The notes below the pieces were generated by a model that saw nothing but the letters and a program-made list of their open reading frames with translations, ran no database searches and had not been told where the DNA came from. From assembly GCF_019802055.1 (NCBI RefSeq), contig NZ_JAHVHW010000007.1, positions 1-64,000 of the forward strand: DNA of 64,000 bases, in the 5' to 3' direction. Shown here in pieces: positions 44,289-54,701 of this stretch. The position numbers were made by a program, and so were the translations under genes. Positions within the stretch are counted from its first letter, which is position 1. Each line of letters opens with the position of its first letter. This DNA is from Ferrimonas balearica. GTDB lineage: Bacteria > Pseudomonadota > Gammaproteobacteria > Enterobacterales > Shewanellaceae.

Positions 44289-45409
44289 TGTTCTCACCGG
44301 AAGACGCCCGCCACATGGCGCGGGCGCTTGAGCTGGCCCGTCGTGGTCAGCTCACCACCCGCCCCAATCCCCGGGTTGGCTGCGTCCTCGTGAAAGAGGG
44401 GGCCGTAGTGGGGGAGGGCTATCATATTCGTGCTGGCGGACCTCACGCCGAAGTGCACGCTCTTCGCGCCGCCGGTGATGCCGCCCGTGGTGCTACCGCT
44501 TATGTCACCCTTGAACCCTGCAGCCACTTCGGTCGCACGCCCCCCTGCTCCCAGGCCTTGATTGATGCCGGGGTGGCCCGGGTGGTTGCCGCCATGGTGG
44601 ATCCCAACCCCCAGGTCGCCGGGCGGGGTATGAAGATGCTGGCGGACGCCGGCATACAGGCCGAGCACGGTTTGATGGCCGCAGAAGCGGAAGCGGTGAA
44701 TCCCGGCTTTATGAAGCGGATGCGAACCGGGCTGCCCTTCGTCCGCATTAAGCTGGCCTCCAGTCTGGACGGCCGCACGGCGCTGGCCAATGGCGAGTCC
44801 AAATGGATCACCGGCCCGGAAGCCCGCGCCGATGTGCAGCGTTTGCGTGCCATCAGTGACGCGGTGATCACCGGAGCGGATTCGGTGCTGGCGGACAACC
44901 CCAGCATGAACGTCCGCCATGGCGAGTTGGGCCATTGGCAGAACCGCATTGCCGCCGATGACTTGATTCAGCCACTGCGGGTGGTAGTGGATGGCCGTGC
45001 CCGGCTCGCGCCGCCACTGAAACTGCTGGAAAGCGACGGCCCGCTGATGCTGGCGTCACTGCAATCCTATGGTTGTGACTGGCCAGAGTCTGTCAGCTGC
45101 TGGACCGGCGATGACAATGGCGCTGGCAAAGTGGATCTGCGGGGACTGCTGGAAGAGCTGGGGCGTCGTGAGATCAACGAGGTGCTGGTGGAAGCGGGCT
45201 CGGCTCTGGCCGGCGCCTTTATCGCCGCAGGCCTTTGGGATGAGCTTTGGCTCTACCAGGCGGCAAAATTGATGGGCAGTGACGCGCGAGGTCTGGTAGC
45301 CTTGCCCGCCTGTGAGTCCATGGCGCAAGTGGCGTCACTGTCAGTGAAAGATGTACGGCGAGTGGGGGCGGATCTGCGCCTGATCCTGACTCGCCAGGAG
45401 AACGACTGA
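44288..45409 (+). CDS. ribD: Bifunctional riboflavin deaminase/reductase
   Basis: A 373-residue two-domain enzyme for the second and third riboflavin steps. The N-terminal deaminase has the zinc motif HAEVHAL and PCSHFGRTPPCSQAL. The C-terminal reductase has RIKLASSLDGRTAL and NEVLVEAGSALAGAF. It overlaps nrdR by 1 base and its stop abuts the ribE ATG. Confidence 0.96.
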   Translation: MFSPEDARHMARALELARRGQLTTRPNPRVGCVLVKEGAVVGEGYHIRAGGPHAEVHALRAAGDAARGATAYVTLEPCSHFGRTPPCSQALIDAGVARVVAAMVDPNPQVAGRGMKMLADAGIQAEHGLMAAEAEAVNPGFMKRMRTGLPFVRIKLASSLDGRTALANGESKWITGPEARADVQRLRAISDAVITGADSVLADNPSMNVRHGELGHWQNRIAADDLIQPLRVVVDGRARLAPPLKLLESDGPLMLASLQSYGCDWPESVSCWTGDDNGAGKVDLRGLLEELGRREINEVLVEAGSALAGAFIAAGLWDELWLYQAAKLMGSDARGLVALPACESMAQVASLSVKDVRRVGADLRLILTRQEND

Positions 45410-46063
45410 ATGTTTACCGGGATCATCGAAGCGGTAGGTACTCTGCGCAAGCTGGAGCCTCGTGGGGGCGATCTGCGTCTCACCGTGGCCACCGGCGCGC
45501 TACCGATGGACGATGTGCAGTTGGGAGACAGCATTGCCACCAACGGCGTCTGTCTGACCGTGGTGGAGAAAGGGGCGGAGCATTACGTTGCCGACGTCAG
45601 CGCCGAAACTCTGGCTCTGACCCAGTTCCCCCACTATGCCGTCGGCCAGAAGGTGAACCTGGAGCGGGCGGTAACCCCGTCCACTCGCCTTGGTGGCCAC
45701 CTGGTCAGCGGCCATGTGGATGGCACCGCTGTGGTGCAGGCCCGTGAGGCCCGCGCCCGCGCCATTGAATTCTGGTTGGAAGCGCCCGCTGAGTTGGCGC
45801 GCTACCTGCCTCATAAAGGCTCCGTCACCATTGATGGCGTCAGCCTGACCCTGAACGAAGTGGACGGCGCCAAGTTCCGTCTGACTATCGTGCCGCATAC
45901 CGCACAGGAAACCACCTTGATGGATTTGAAGGTGGGCGATCGCGTCAATCTGGAAGTGGACCTGTTAGCCCGCTATCTGGAACGCCTGATGCAACCGGCT
46001 CAGACCCAGAACGACTCCGGATTAACTCTGGAAATGCTGGCTCGAGCCGGGTTTATGAAGTAA
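45410..46063 (+). CDS. ribE: Riboflavin synthase, alpha chain
   Basis: A 217-residue trimeric enzyme making riboflavin from two lumazine molecules. It has the internal duplication of the family: MFTGIIEAVG at the start, LVSGHVDGTA in the first barrel, and the repeat ending with VNLEVDLLARYLERL. The ATG follows the ribD stop directly. This is E. coli ribC in older naming. Confidence 0.96.
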   Translation: MFTGIIEAVGTLRKLEPRGGDLRLTVATGALPMDDVQLGDSIATNGVCLTVVEKGAEHYVADVSAETLALTQFPHYAVGQKVNLERAVTPSTRLGGHLVSGHVDGTAVVQAREARARAIEFWLEAPAELARYLPHKGSVTIDGVSLTLNEVDGAKFRLTIVPHTAQETTLMDLKVGDRVNLEVDLLARYLERLMQPAQTQNDSGLTLEMLARAGFMK

Positions 46064-46081
46064 TTGAGGAAGACCACAGTC

Positions 46082-47176
46082 ATGGCACTGAATACGATCA
46101 ACGAACTTATCGAGGACATCCGTCAGGGCAAGATGGTGATCCTGATGGACGATGAGGATCGGGAGAACGAAGGCGATCTGATCATGGCCGCCGAGGCGGT
46201 GACCCCTGAGGCGATCAACTTCATGGCCCGTTACGGCCGTGGACTGATCTGTATGCCGATGAGTGCTGAGCGCTGTGATCGTCTGGGCCTGCACCAGATG
46301 GTGTCTAAAAACACCGAGCAGTACGGCACCGCCTTTACCGTTTCCATTGAAGCGGCCGAAGGGGTGACCACCGGCATCTCAGCGGCGGATCGCGCCCGCA
46401 CCGTTCAGGCCGCCGTGGCCAAGGACGCCAAACCCTCTGACCTGGTTCAGCCCGGCCACATCTTCCCGCTGCGTGCGAAAGATGGCGGCGTACTGAACCG
46501 CGCTGGCCACACCGAAGCCTCAGTGGATCTGGCCCGTCTGGCGGGCTTCGAGTCCGCTGCGGTGATTGTCGAGATCCTCAATGAAGATGGCACCATGGCG
46601 CGCCGTCCGGAGCTGGAGGTGTTCGCCAGGGAGCACGGTCTGAAGATGGGCACCATTGCCGATCTGATCGAGTACCGTAACCACAACGAAACCACCATCA
46701 CCCGTGAAGTCAGCGGCACGCTGCCGACCCGTTACGGTGAGTTCGACATGGTGGGCTACCGCGACTCCATCAACGGCCAGTTCCATGTGGCGCTGTGCAA
46801 GGGACCCGTTACCGAAAACACGCTGGTCCGGGTGCACCTGCACGATCCGCTGAAGGATCTGCTCGGCTGCATCGGCGACAGCGCCTGGCCGCTGGACACT
46901 GCCATGGCCCGCATTGCGGAAGAGGGCGGTGTGCTGGTGATTCTGGGTCGTGAGCGTGAAGCGGAAACCCTGGAAGACCAGCTGCGTATCCTGTCTCAGG
47001 AGCAGCAGGGACAGCGTGTGCCCCGTAAAGCGCAAGGCGCCTCCCGGACTGTTGGTGTGGGTTCTCAAATCCTGGCAGACCTGGGGGTTACCCATATGCG
47101 TCTGTTGTCCGGTCCCAAGCGTTACCACGCCCTGTCCGGTTTCGGTCTGGAAGTGACCGAATACGTGCAAGAATAA
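46082..47176 (+). CDS. ribBX: DHBP synthase fused to GTP-cyclohydrolase-like domain (RibBX)
   Basis: A 364-residue fusion. The N-terminal half is DHBP synthase ([44 protein letters not shown]), making the four-carbon unit. The C-terminal half resembles GTP cyclohydrolase II but lacks its zinc cysteines: the expected CLTGDVFG...CDCG is replaced by [16 protein letters not shown]. This is the RibBX variant known in proteobacteria, where a separate RibA makes the pyrimidine precursor. The ATG at 46082 is taken; a TTG at 46064 is possible. Confidence 0.9.
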   Translation: MALNTINELIEDIRQGKMVILMDDEDRENEGDLIMAAEAVTPEAINFMARYGRGLICMPMSAERCDRLGLHQMVSKNTEQYGTAFTVSIEAAEGVTTGISAADRARTVQAAVAKDAKPSDLVQPGHIFPLRAKDGGVLNRAGHTEASVDLARLAGFESAAVIVEILNEDGTMARRPELEVFAREHGLKMGTIADLIEYRNHNETTITREVSGTLPTRYGEFDMVGYRDSINGQFHVALCKGPVTENTLVRVHLHDPLKDLLGCIGDSAWPLDTAMARIAEEGGVLVILGREREAETLEDQLRILSQEQQGQRVPRKAQGASRTVGVGSQILADLGVTHMRLLSGPKRYHALSGFGLEVTEYVQE

Positions 47177-47278
47177 CGGCAACGGCGGGCGCTGGGATCA
47201 GGCGTCCGCTGTGCTATCATTACGCCACTTTTTTGCCCCCTGTCGTTTGGGGCACAGAAAAACACTACGGAAATGAAG

Positions 47279-47746
47279 ATGAACGTAATCGAAGGCAACA
47301 TCGAAGCCAAAGGCGCTAAGATCGCGATTGTGGTTTCCCGTTTTAACAGCTTTATCGTCGACAGCCTGCTGGAAGGTGCGATCGATACCCTGAAGCGGTT
47401 CGGTCAGGTTAACGAGGAAGACATCACTGTTGTTCGGGTACCCGGTGCGTTTGAACTGCCGCTGGCCGCTCGTCGCGTTGCTGCTAAGGGTGAGTTCGAC
47501 GCGATCATCGCCCTGGGCGCTGTGATCCGCGGTGGCACTCCGCACTTCGACTTCGTTGCCGGTGAGTGCAACAAGGGACTGGCCCAGGTGATGCTGGAGT
47601 TTGATACTCCGGTTTCCTTCGGGGTACTGACTACCGACACCATTGAGCAAGCCATCGAGCGCGCCGGCACCAAAGCGGGCAACAAGGGCGGTGAAGCGGC
47701 CCTGGGTGCGCTGGAGATGGTTAACGTCCTTAACCAACTGGCCTAA
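47279..47746 (+). CDS. ribH: 6,7-dimethyl-8-ribityllumazine synthase
   Basis: A 155-residue lumazine synthase. [47 protein letters not shown] and [30 protein letters not shown] are diagnostic. Two ATGs in frame (47273 and 47279); the second is preferred because it matches family length. A gap of about 100 bases separates it from ribBX, with a possible -10 (tatcat) but no clear -35. Confidence 0.96.
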   Translation: MNVIEGNIEAKGAKIAIVVSRFNSFIVDSLLEGAIDTLKRFGQVNEEDITVVRVPGAFELPLAARRVAAKGEFDAIIALGAVIRGGTPHFDFVAGECNKGLAQVMLEFDTPVSFGVLTTDTIEQAIERAGTKAGNKGGEAALGALEMVNVLNQLA

Positions 47747-47760
47747 GGCCGGAGAAATTT

Positions 47761-48171
47761 GTGAAGCCTTCCGAGCGTCGTAAGGCCCGCCGTCTGGCGG
47801 TGCAGGCCATCTATTCCTGGCAAATGAGCGGCAACCCTGTTGCCGATATCGAGCATGAGTTCCTGACCGAGCAGGACACCAAAGGGGCCGACCTGGCTTA
47901 CTTCCGTGAATTGCTGGTGGGTGTGGTGTCTCAGGCGTCTAACCTCGATGCCAAATTGAAGCCTAATCTGGCTCGTCTGGTGGAAGAGGTGGATCAGCTG
48001 GAGCTGGCCATTCTGCGCCTGGGGGCCTTTGAACTTATGCATCGTGACGATGTCCCCTACAAAGTGGTGATCAACGAGGCCATTGAGCTGGCAAAGGCCT
48101 TTGGCGCGGAAGAGAGCCACAAGTTCGTCAACGGGGTATTGGACAAGCTGGCCATTTCCCTCCGACGTTAA
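47761..48171 (+). CDS. nusB: Transcription antitermination factor NusB
   Basis: A 136-residue helical protein that joins NusE and boxA in rRNA antitermination. [23 protein letters not shown] at the start and [35 protein letters not shown] are typical. The start is GTG with GGAG 6 bases upstream. It lies between ribH and thiL, as in many gammaproteobacteria. Confidence 0.95.
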   Translation: MKPSERRKARRLAVQAIYSWQMSGNPVADIEHEFLTEQDTKGADLAYFRELLVGVVSQASNLDAKLKPNLARLVEEVDQLELAILRLGAFELMHRDDVPYKVVINEAIELAKAFGAEESHKFVNGVLDKLAISLRR

Positions 48172-48221
48172 GCGGACAGGAAGACAGGGAGCGCGGCCAC
48201 ATCAGGTGGCCGTGTCGCGTT

Positions 48222-49190
48222 ATGGGATCCGAATTTGATGTCATCAAGCGCTACTTCGACCGCCCCGTGCACCGTAAAGACGTGCTCAAGGGGATCGGCG
48301 ATGATGGTGCTCTTCTGGCACTGCCTGCCAATAGCGAACTGGTGATCTCCACCGATACGCTGGTGTGTGGTACCCACTTTTTGCCGGACATTGCGCCGGC
48401 GGACCTGGCGCACAAAGCGGTTGCGGTGAACTTAAGTGACCTCGCCGCAATGGGCGCTGAACCGGCCTGGATGACCCTGGCCATCACCCTGCCCGAAGAG
48501 GACGCCACCTGGCTGGAGGCCTTTTCCGAAGGGTTGCATGAGATCTGTCAGTACTACGGTGTGGCACTGGTGGGTGGAGACACCACCCGCGGCCCCCTGA
48601 GTCTGACGGTAACGGTTCACGGTTACCTGCCTCAGGGCAAAGCGTTGCTGCGCAGCGGTGCCCGCATCGGTGACTGGATCTACGTCACCGGTAACCTGGG
48701 TGACAGTGCGGCGGGTCTGCGCTGCCTGCTGGGCCAACTGGATACCGAAGAGTCCTCCCGCGAATACCTGCTGGAGCGCCACCTACGTCCCCGTCCTCGC
48801 TTGCTGGCGGGCAGGGCGCTGCGTCACCACGCCTCCAGTGCGATGGATCTCTCCGATGGTCTGGCTTCCGATCTGCAACATATCCTGACCGCGTCCGGTG
48901 CGGGAGCGCAGGTTGAACTGAACCAGTTGCCGATGTCCTCGGTACTCAAGTCGGTGGTTTCGCCCGAGCAAGCGCTGGAATTGGCGCTGGCTGGCGGTGA
49001 AGATTACGAACTGCTGTTTACCGTGCCAGAGGCGGAAAAAGGCGCACTGGCGACCGCGCTGGCGGAGACCGGAACCAACCACACCTGCATTGGTCAGATC
49101 ATTGCCGGTGAAGGGGTCCGCTACCTCCGTAATGGTGAGCCCGTTGAGATGACACTGTCCGGATACGACCACTTTAAGGAGTCAGAATGA
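48222..49190 (+). CDS. thiL: Thiamine-monophosphate kinase
   Basis: A 322-residue AIR-synthase-fold kinase making thiamine diphosphate. Motifs: [55 protein letters not shown] and [11 protein letters not shown]. The stop overlaps the pgpA ATG. Confidence 0.96.
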   Translation: MGSEFDVIKRYFDRPVHRKDVLKGIGDDGALLALPANSELVISTDTLVCGTHFLPDIAPADLAHKAVAVNLSDLAAMGAEPAWMTLAITLPEEDATWLEAFSEGLHEICQYYGVALVGGDTTRGPLSLTVTVHGYLPQGKALLRSGARIGDWIYVTGNLGDSAAGLRCLLGQLDTEESSREYLLERHLRPRPRLLAGRALRHHASSAMDLSDGLASDLQHILTASGAGAQVELNQLPMSSVLKSVVSPEQALELALAGGEDYELLFTVPEAEKGALATALAETGTNHTCIGQIIAGEGVRYLRNGEPVEMTLSGYDHFKESE

Positions 49191-49675
49191 CCCGCATTGC
49201 GGAGCGTTTGCCCGGCCTGAAACTGACCAATCCCGTGCATTTCCTGGCGGTGGGATTCGGTTTGGGACTGGCCCGCAAGGCCCCCGGAACCTGGGGCACG
49301 CTGGCGGCGTTGCCCTTCTATCTGCTGATGGCGGATTTGAGTCTGGGCCTCTACCTGGGGATCATCCTGGTGATGTCGTTGGTGGGGATCTACCTCTGTG
49401 GTAAAACCGCCGAGGACATGAACACTCATGACCACCCGGCCATCGTCTGGGATGAAGTGGTGGGGATGCTGATCGCCATGATCATGCTGCCGACCGGCTG
49501 GGAGTGGATTCTGGGTGCGTTTGTGGCGTTTCGATTCTTCGATATCCTCAAACCTTGGCCCATCCGTCTGTTGGACAAGCACGTTCACGGCGGTTTGGGG
49601 ATCATGGTGGATGACCTGCTGGCGGGCGTATTCGCCCTGGGCGTGGTTCAGTTGGCCGCGTTTCTGCTTATCTGA
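49187..49675 (+). CDS. pgpA: Phosphatidylglycerophosphatase A
   Basis: A 162-residue inner-membrane phosphatase of phospholipid synthesis. [38 protein letters not shown] and [12 protein letters not shown] are diagnostic, with several hydrophobic helices. ATG overlaps the thiL stop by 4 bases, the last gene of the rib-nus-thi-pgp unit. Confidence 0.95.
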   Translation: MTRIAERLPGLKLTNPVHFLAVGFGLGLARKAPGTWGTLAALPFYLLMADLSLGLYLGIILVMSLVGIYLCGKTAEDMNTHDHPAIVWDEVVGMLIAMIMLPTGWEWILGAFVAFRFFDILKPWPIRLLDKHVHGGLGIMVDDLLAGVFALGVVQLAAFLLI

Positions 49676-49695
49676 GGCCCTTGGGCTGAAGAGAA

Positions 49696-49718
49696 AAAGC
49701 CGCCCATCGGGCGGCTTT
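49696..49718. terminator. Terminator between pgpA and the DUF2986 gene
   Basis: Stem aaagccgccc / gggcggcttt around a short at-c loop, with an A run on one side and tttctt on the other, between convergent genes. Confidence 0.85.
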
Positions 49719-49724
49719 CTTGTA

Positions 49725-49916
49725 TCAGGATTCAACGTCCTGACGAGGCGTGGTATCCGCCTGGGATTCGGTACCAGAGTCCTGCTCAGACGTTTCCATC
49801 GCAGCCCGCTCTGCTTTGGAGATGTAGCGCGGCTTATTGCTGTTGGTGGCCTTTTTCGCCTTGGAACGCTTCGCCTGCTTCAGCAGGGTCTGCTTAACCT
49901 TCTTTTTGCGGTTCAC
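49725..49916 (-). CDS. Small basic DUF2986 protein
   Basis: A 63-residue protein with a very lysine-rich N-terminal half (MNRKKKVKQTLLKQAKRSKAKKA), the conserved NKPRYISKAERAAME core, and an acidic tail. This is DUF2986, known from Shewanella and Vibrio relatives; function unknown, nucleic-acid or ribosome binding would suit its composition. Its start lies 6 bases after the YjaG-family stop, so they are cotranscribed. Confidence 0.85.
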   Translation of the reverse strand: MNRKKKVKQTLLKQAKRSKAKKATNSNKPRYISKAERAAMETSEQDSGTESQADTTPRQDVES

Positions 49917-49922
49917 CGGAAC

Positions 49923-50531
49923 TCACTCCTCTGTCAGGGAGACGCCGATATTGGAGACGCCCGCATCGCGCAGGTCTTTGCGCAAGCCCTTAATCGCTTC
50001 CACATCCGCTCGGCTCAGTTCCTCAACCAGAGTCAGCAGCTCCGCCTGAAGGCCGCGCTCATCCTGCATCAGCGGATGGGCGAAAACGAAGTCCTCAAGC
50101 GCGTCCTCATCCTCGATATCCGGCTGTTCACTGGCTTCGATAAAGGCGGCTACGGTGCTGCTGGAGAGCTTGGAGATGTTCACCAAATCCGCTTCAACCT
50201 TCTGCTGCAGTGCCGTCAGGATGGTGCTGATCGCCATCAGGGCATCGGATGCCGGGTAGACGCCGTAGAACTCGTGCACTTTCGGATCCGGCATCAACTC
50301 TTCCAGCTGATCCAGCATGCGGTCGTAGTTAAGCCGGATATCTTTGCTGTAGAGGGACTGCCACAGCATATCCATCTGGGTCACGGCTTTGTCGGCACCT
50401 TCGGCTTCCGTGATCTCGGCGAACAGCAGGTAGTTGGGCAGCATACGTTCGGCCAGCGCGGTGGCAAACAGGGTTTTTTGCCACAGGTCGAGGGCTTTGA
50501 TTCGGCTGAAGAAGCCTTGTTTTGCAGTCAT
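49923..50531 (-). CDS. YjaG-family protein (DUF416)
   Basis: A 202-residue soluble, acidic, helical protein of the DUF416/YjaG family. Conserved parts: LDLWQKTLFATALAERMLPNYLLF, and YGVYPASDALMAISTILTAL. Function unknown. It starts 11 bases after the barA stop, so a barA-yjaG-DUF2986 unit is likely. Confidence 0.85.
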   Translation of the reverse strand: MTAKQGFFSRIKALDLWQKTLFATALAERMLPNYLLFAEITEAEGADKAVTQMDMLWQSLYSKDIRLNYDRMLDQLEELMPDPKVHEFYGVYPASDALMAISTILTALQQKVEADLVNISKLSSSTVAAFIEASEQPDIEDEDALEDFVFAHPLMQDERGLQAELLTLVEELSRADVEAIKGLRKDLRDAGVSNIGVSLTEE

Positions 50532-50542
50532 GTGTGTGTCCG

Positions 50543-53254
50543 TCAGGCCGCCAGTATGGCTTTGGCGGCGGATTCTACTTTATCCAGCTCATCCCGCAAC
50601 TCCAGCAGTTCGGGCTGGAGGGATTCCGAGGAGTTGCCCTGCTTCAGGGCCGCTTCGAGCTGGGCGCACAGTTTTTGCAGTGCCGGCACACCAGAATAGC
50701 AGGTGGCACCGTGCAGTTTATGAATGGTTCGCACCAACTCGCCATCGTCCCGGACGTGTTCCAGTTGGGAGCGGGTGTCCGGAATGCTGTCCAGCAGCAT
50801 CGACAGCATCTCTTTGGCCAGCTCGGCGTTACCGCCGGCTTGCGTCAGGGCGAGAGACCAGTCCACCACCGAGCTGTTGCCCTGAGGGGAACGGACCCAA
50901 CGCAGTAGAACCTGTTTCAGGTCCGATTCGTCGATCGGCTTGGTGAGGTAATCGTCCATGCCGGAAGCGAGGATCTTTTCACGTTCATCGCCCATGGCGT
51001 GCGCGGTCACCGCAATCACCGGGCTGTGGCGACTGCGAGAGTCCAGTCGGATCGCCTGAGTGGCCATCAGGCCATCTACGTCCGGCATCTGGATATCCAT
51101 AAAGATGGCGTCGTAGCTGTTCTTCTGACACAGGTCGATGGCGGCTTGCCCGCCGCTGGCGGTATCCACTTCGGCAACCAGTTCCCGAAGCAGGGTGGCG
51201 ATCAGTTTCAGGTTGGCCGGGTTGTCGTCCACCGCCAGTACTTTGAGGGGACGGGTTACCGGGCTGGGGCTTGGCGCCACAGAGAGGGCTGCCGGGGTCA
51301 GTTCCTCCAGCATCAGGCTGGTATAGAGTCGTCGCTGGCTCAATGGCAGGGCCAGCAATCGGGCCTTGCCCTGATCGGCCATCTGACGTGCCCAGCTTTC
51401 CGGCTGGCCTTCGTACATCAGGATCAGTTGCCCCCCCTTGGCTTCCAGTGTGGGCTGGATGGCGGCCAGAGCGTCGTAGCTTGGTACACTGCCGATGGCG
51501 ATTAGGGTGTAGTCCATCGGCGCTTCGGTGACCAGGGTATCGGAGAGGGCCAGCAGGGTACCGGAGGGCAGCGGCGCCGTTTCCCACTGCTCCAGTTGCC
51601 GGATCAGCGCGGCGCGGCTGAGACGACGGCCTTCAAGCAGGGCGATACGCGCACCCTTGATGGGTGCCTTGGCTAACGGGTCGCTGATGGAGAAGCCGCT
51701 CTTCTCGATGCTCAAGGTAAACCAGAAGGTGGAACCTTGATCCTTGTGGGAGGTGAAGCCGATCTGCCCCTCCATCTGGTTCACCAGACGCTTGGTGATC
51801 ACCAGGCCCAGCCCTGTGCCACCAAAGCGACGGCTCACTGAGCTGTCCGCCTGTCCAAAGGGCTGGAACAGCATCGCCTGCTGATCGTCGGCAATGCCAA
51901 TGCCAGTGTCAGACACCTCCGCCCGCAGCAAGACACGGTCAGCACTCTCATCCGCCAGATCGATGCTCAGGCGGACGCAGCCTTTGTCAGTAAATTTGAT
52001 GGCGTTGCCCATCAGGTTGGTGATCACCTGCTGAATACGGAGCACATCACCACAAAGGCTGTCGGGGACGCGTTCATCAATCTCCACCACCATCTCCAGC
52101 CCCTTGTCAAAGGCGGAGCCGGAGAGCAGTGTCAGGGTTTCATCCAGCGCGTCACGCAGCGCAAAGGGCACGTTATCCAGCACCATCTTGCCCGCTTCCA
52201 GCTTCGAGAAGTCGAGAATGTCGTTGATGATGGAGAGCAGGTTGGAGGCGCTGCGCTCAATGGTGCGCAGGTAATCCTTCTGATTGTCGTGCAGGGGGGT
52301 CTTCAGCAACTGGCGGGTAAAGCCGATGACGCCGTTGAGCGGCGTGCGCAGTTCGTGGCTCATATTGGCCAGGAACTCGGACTTGATGCGGCTGGCTTCC
52401 AGGGCCCGCTTCTTGGCGATGTCCAGTTCCACGTTCTGGATCTCGATCTGCTCCAGGGTTTCGCGCAGGTCGGAGGTGGCCTGGTCGATGTTCTGCTGCA
52501 TCTCGTTGTGGTACTCGGAGAGCGAGGCGGCCATGGCGTTGATGCCACGTTTGAGGTGGTCCAACTCGCCGATCAGGTCCCCTTCAAGCCGGGTGTCCAG
52601 CTTGCCTTCGCGGATTTTGGCGACCGCGCGCACCATCTCTGTGATGGGGTGGGTGACGTTCTTGAGCAGGCGGAAGGTGAACAGCAGGTTAAGCTGCACA
52701 CCGATCAGCACGATGATAAAGGCGGCGACCGCAGCCCGGTACTGCTCCAGCAGGGCTTCATGCTTGTTCAACTGCAGGGCGATGTAACCCAGTTGAGCCA
52801 GCCGGTTAGCGCCGAGGGCGGAAGAGGTGCCTTCGCTCATTATCGGGGTTCGCAGCACCAGCGTATCGCCGAAGTGCTCCACCTGAGTGCCCTGGTTGAG
52901 GTCCCGGTTCTCCGGCAGCTTGATCAGCTCAAAATCGCGGTGATACTTACTGCTGACAAAGATCTGGTTTTGATTGTCGAAAACGGCGATGGACTGGACC
53001 AGCCCGGAGTTCTGACGGTGAGTGAGATCAATCAGGCGTTTGGTGTATTCCCGATTGTTCATCAGCAGGCCATATTCGCTGGCGATGGCGAGTGGCTCGA
53101 TGATATTGGTGCCCTGGCGCAGCAGGGTTTGCTCCAGTTCCGAGAATCGGCTGGAGGTGAAATAGCCACCCAGCAGCAGGCCCACCAGCATGGTCGGCGC
53201 CAAAGCCAGCACCAGTACCCAGGTGCGCAGACTGTATTTGGTCACCGTTTTCAT
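50543..53254 (-). CDS. barA: Hybrid sensor histidine kinase BarA
   Basis: A 903-residue tripartite kinase that phosphorylates UvrY/GacA. TM1 at about 12-32, periplasmic sensor to about 170, TM2 about 173-193, HAMP about 193-245, coiled coil, HisKA with H300 (MSHELRTPLNGVIGF), HATPase (DTGIGIADDQ, FGGTGLGL), receiver with D720 (FMDIQMPDVDG) and HPt with H848 (IHKLHGATCYSGVP). Domain order and lengths match E. coli BarA. It is divergent from rlmD, the standard arrangement. Confidence 0.94.
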   Translation of the reverse strand: MKTVTKYSLRTWVLVLALAPTMLVGLLLGGYFTSSRFSELEQTLLRQGTNIIEPLAIASEYGLLMNNREYTKRLIDLTHRQNSGLVQSIAVFDNQNQIFVSSKYHRDFELIKLPENRDLNQGTQVEHFGDTLVLRTPIMSEGTSSALGANRLAQLGYIALQLNKHEALLEQYRAAVAAFIIVLIGVQLNLLFTFRLLKNVTHPITEMVRAVAKIREGKLDTRLEGDLIGELDHLKRGINAMAASLSEYHNEMQQNIDQATSDLRETLEQIEIQNVELDIAKKRALEASRIKSEFLANMSHELRTPLNGVIGFTRQLLKTPLHDNQKDYLRTIERSASNLLSIINDILDFSKLEAGKMVLDNVPFALRDALDETLTLLSGSAFDKGLEMVVEIDERVPDSLCGDVLRIQQVITNLMGNAIKFTDKGCVRLSIDLADESADRVLLRAEVSDTGIGIADDQQAMLFQPFGQADSSVSRRFGGTGLGLVITKRLVNQMEGQIGFTSHKDQGSTFWFTLSIEKSGFSISDPLAKAPIKGARIALLEGRRLSRAALIRQLEQWETAPLPSGTLLALSDTLVTEAPMDYTLIAIGSVPSYDALAAIQPTLEAKGGQLILMYEGQPESWARQMADQGKARLLALPLSQRRLYTSLMLEELTPAALSVAPSPSPVTRPLKVLAVDDNPANLKLIATLLRELVAEVDTASGGQAAIDLCQKNSYDAIFMDIQMPDVDGLMATQAIRLDSRSRHSPVIAVTAHAMGDEREKILASGMDDYLTKPIDESDLKQVLLRWVRSPQGNSSVVDWSLALTQAGGNAELAKEMLSMLLDSIPDTRSQLEHVRDDGELVRTIHKLHGATCYSGVPALQKLCAQLEAALKQGNSSESLQPELLELRDELDKVESAAKAILAA

Positions 53255-53328
53255 CTATGGGACAATGCTCCCCTTATCCAATGGTCGGGCTACGCTCGAT
53301 CCCCCTATTGTAAACATTGACGCTTTCC

Positions 53329-54672
53329 ATGGCACAGTTTTATTCCGCAAAGTCCAACAAAACAAAGCACTTGTCCCAAAAAATCACCCTGACTCCCCAA
53401 GGCTTGGACCATCAGGGGCAGGCAGTGGCTGAGCATCAGGGCAAGGTCGTGTTCGTGCCGGGCCTGCTGCCCGGCGAAAGCGCTCAGGTGCAACTGGTGG
53501 AGAACAAGGCCCGCTTTGCCCGCGCCAAAGTGGTCAAGCGTCTGTCCGATCATCCCGAGCGGATCACGCCGCCTTGCCCCCACTTTGCCCGCTGCGGCGG
53601 ATGCCAGTTGCAGTTTGCGCCGCCGACACTGCAGCGCACTCTGAAGCAGGAGGCACTGGGCCAGGTTGTTGGCAAGTTGTCCGGCCTGACGCCGGAGCAG
53701 TGGGCGGAGCCGCTGGTGGGGCCGGATTGGCACTACCGCCGTCGTGCCCGCCTTGGGGCGCGAGTCGAGCAGGGGAGCCTGATGCTGGGATTCCGTCAGG
53801 AGGGCAGCAATCGCCTGACCCCCATTGACCATTGCCCGGTATTGGCAGAGGCCCTGAGCGAGCTGATCTCGCCGCTGCAAACCCTGCTGGCCCCGATGAA
53901 GCTAGCCCGTCACCTGGGCCACATCGACCTGATGCTGGCCAGTGAAGGGCCGGTGGTGGTGTTGCGGCTGCTAAGGCCCCTTCGACAGGAGGAGCAAGCG
54001 GCTCTGGCGGCGTTTGGTCAGGCGCGCGGTGTGCGGATGTTGGTGCAGGGAGAGACGCTGAGCGAGCTGAATGGCGATGCGGTTTCTCCGCTTCATTACG
54101 GCATCGGGGTCGGACGACCGGAACCCGCGTTTTTGCCTGGTGACTTCTTCCAGGTAAACGATGTCGTTAATCAGGCGATGATCACTCAGGCGATCGATTG
54201 GCTTCAGCCAAAGCCGGATGAAAAAGGGCTGGACCTGTTCTGCGGCGGTGGCAATTTCACCCTGGCACTGGCGGGACACTCTGCCGAGGTCATCGGAGTG
54301 GAGGGCGTGCCCGCCATGGTGGAGCGGGCCCGACATCGTGCTGAAGAGTTGGGTTTGGCTCAGCTCAGCTTTGAGTATGCGGACCTCAATGGCGAGGCTC
54401 CGCGGGCTGAGTGGCTGAAAAAGGTGGATTGGGTGCTGCTGGACCCTGCTCGGGCTGGCGCGCCGGGCGTCATGGAGTGGCTGGCGAAGTTGCGCCCCAG
54501 TCGCGTGCTCTATGTGGCGTGCAACCCGGCCAGTCTGGGCCGTGACGGCAAAGTGCTCGCCCAGCAGGGATATCGGCTGACAAGACTTGGTCTGGTGGAC
54601 ATGTTCCCTCATACTCATCACCTTGAGTCGATGGCTCTGTTTGAGCCATGCACCACCAAACATCCTAAGTAG
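53329..54672 (+). CDS. rlmD: 23S rRNA (uracil(1939)-C5)-methyltransferase
   Basis: A 447-residue enzyme with a TRAM domain at about 10-70, an iron-sulfur cluster motif [10 protein letters not shown] plus the later Cys in IDHCPVL, and a SAM methyltransferase domain ([15 protein letters not shown]). The catalytic Cys lies in [11 protein letters not shown] and the DPARAGAPG loop is present. The start at 53329 (MAQFYSAK) is set by homology to E. coli RlmD. Confidence 0.96.
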   Translation: MAQFYSAKSNKTKHLSQKITLTPQGLDHQGQAVAEHQGKVVFVPGLLPGESAQVQLVENKARFARAKVVKRLSDHPERITPPCPHFARCGGCQLQFAPPTLQRTLKQEALGQVVGKLSGLTPEQWAEPLVGPDWHYRRRARLGARVEQGSLMLGFRQEGSNRLTPIDHCPVLAEALSELISPLQTLLAPMKLARHLGHIDLMLASEGPVVVLRLLRPLRQEEQAALAAFGQARGVRMLVQGETLSELNGDAVSPLHYGIGVGRPEPAFLPGDFFQVNDVVNQAMITQAIDWLQPKPDEKGLDLFCGGGNFTLALAGHSAEVIGVEGVPAMVERARHRAEELGLAQLSFEYADLNGEAPRAEWLKKVDWVLLDPARAGAPGVMEWLAKLRPSRVLYVACNPASLGRDGKVLAQQGYRLTRLGLVDMFPHTHHLESMALFEPCTTKHPK

Positions 54673-54701
54673 TTGGTTGCGCAAGGAGGGGAACGCAAAC
54701 C

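Noticed and set aside
43692-46082. FMN riboswitch before the riboflavin genes
   Set aside because: I looked for the conserved RFN-element bases in the nrdR leader and between rib genes and did not see them; the gene overlaps leave no room except before nrdR.
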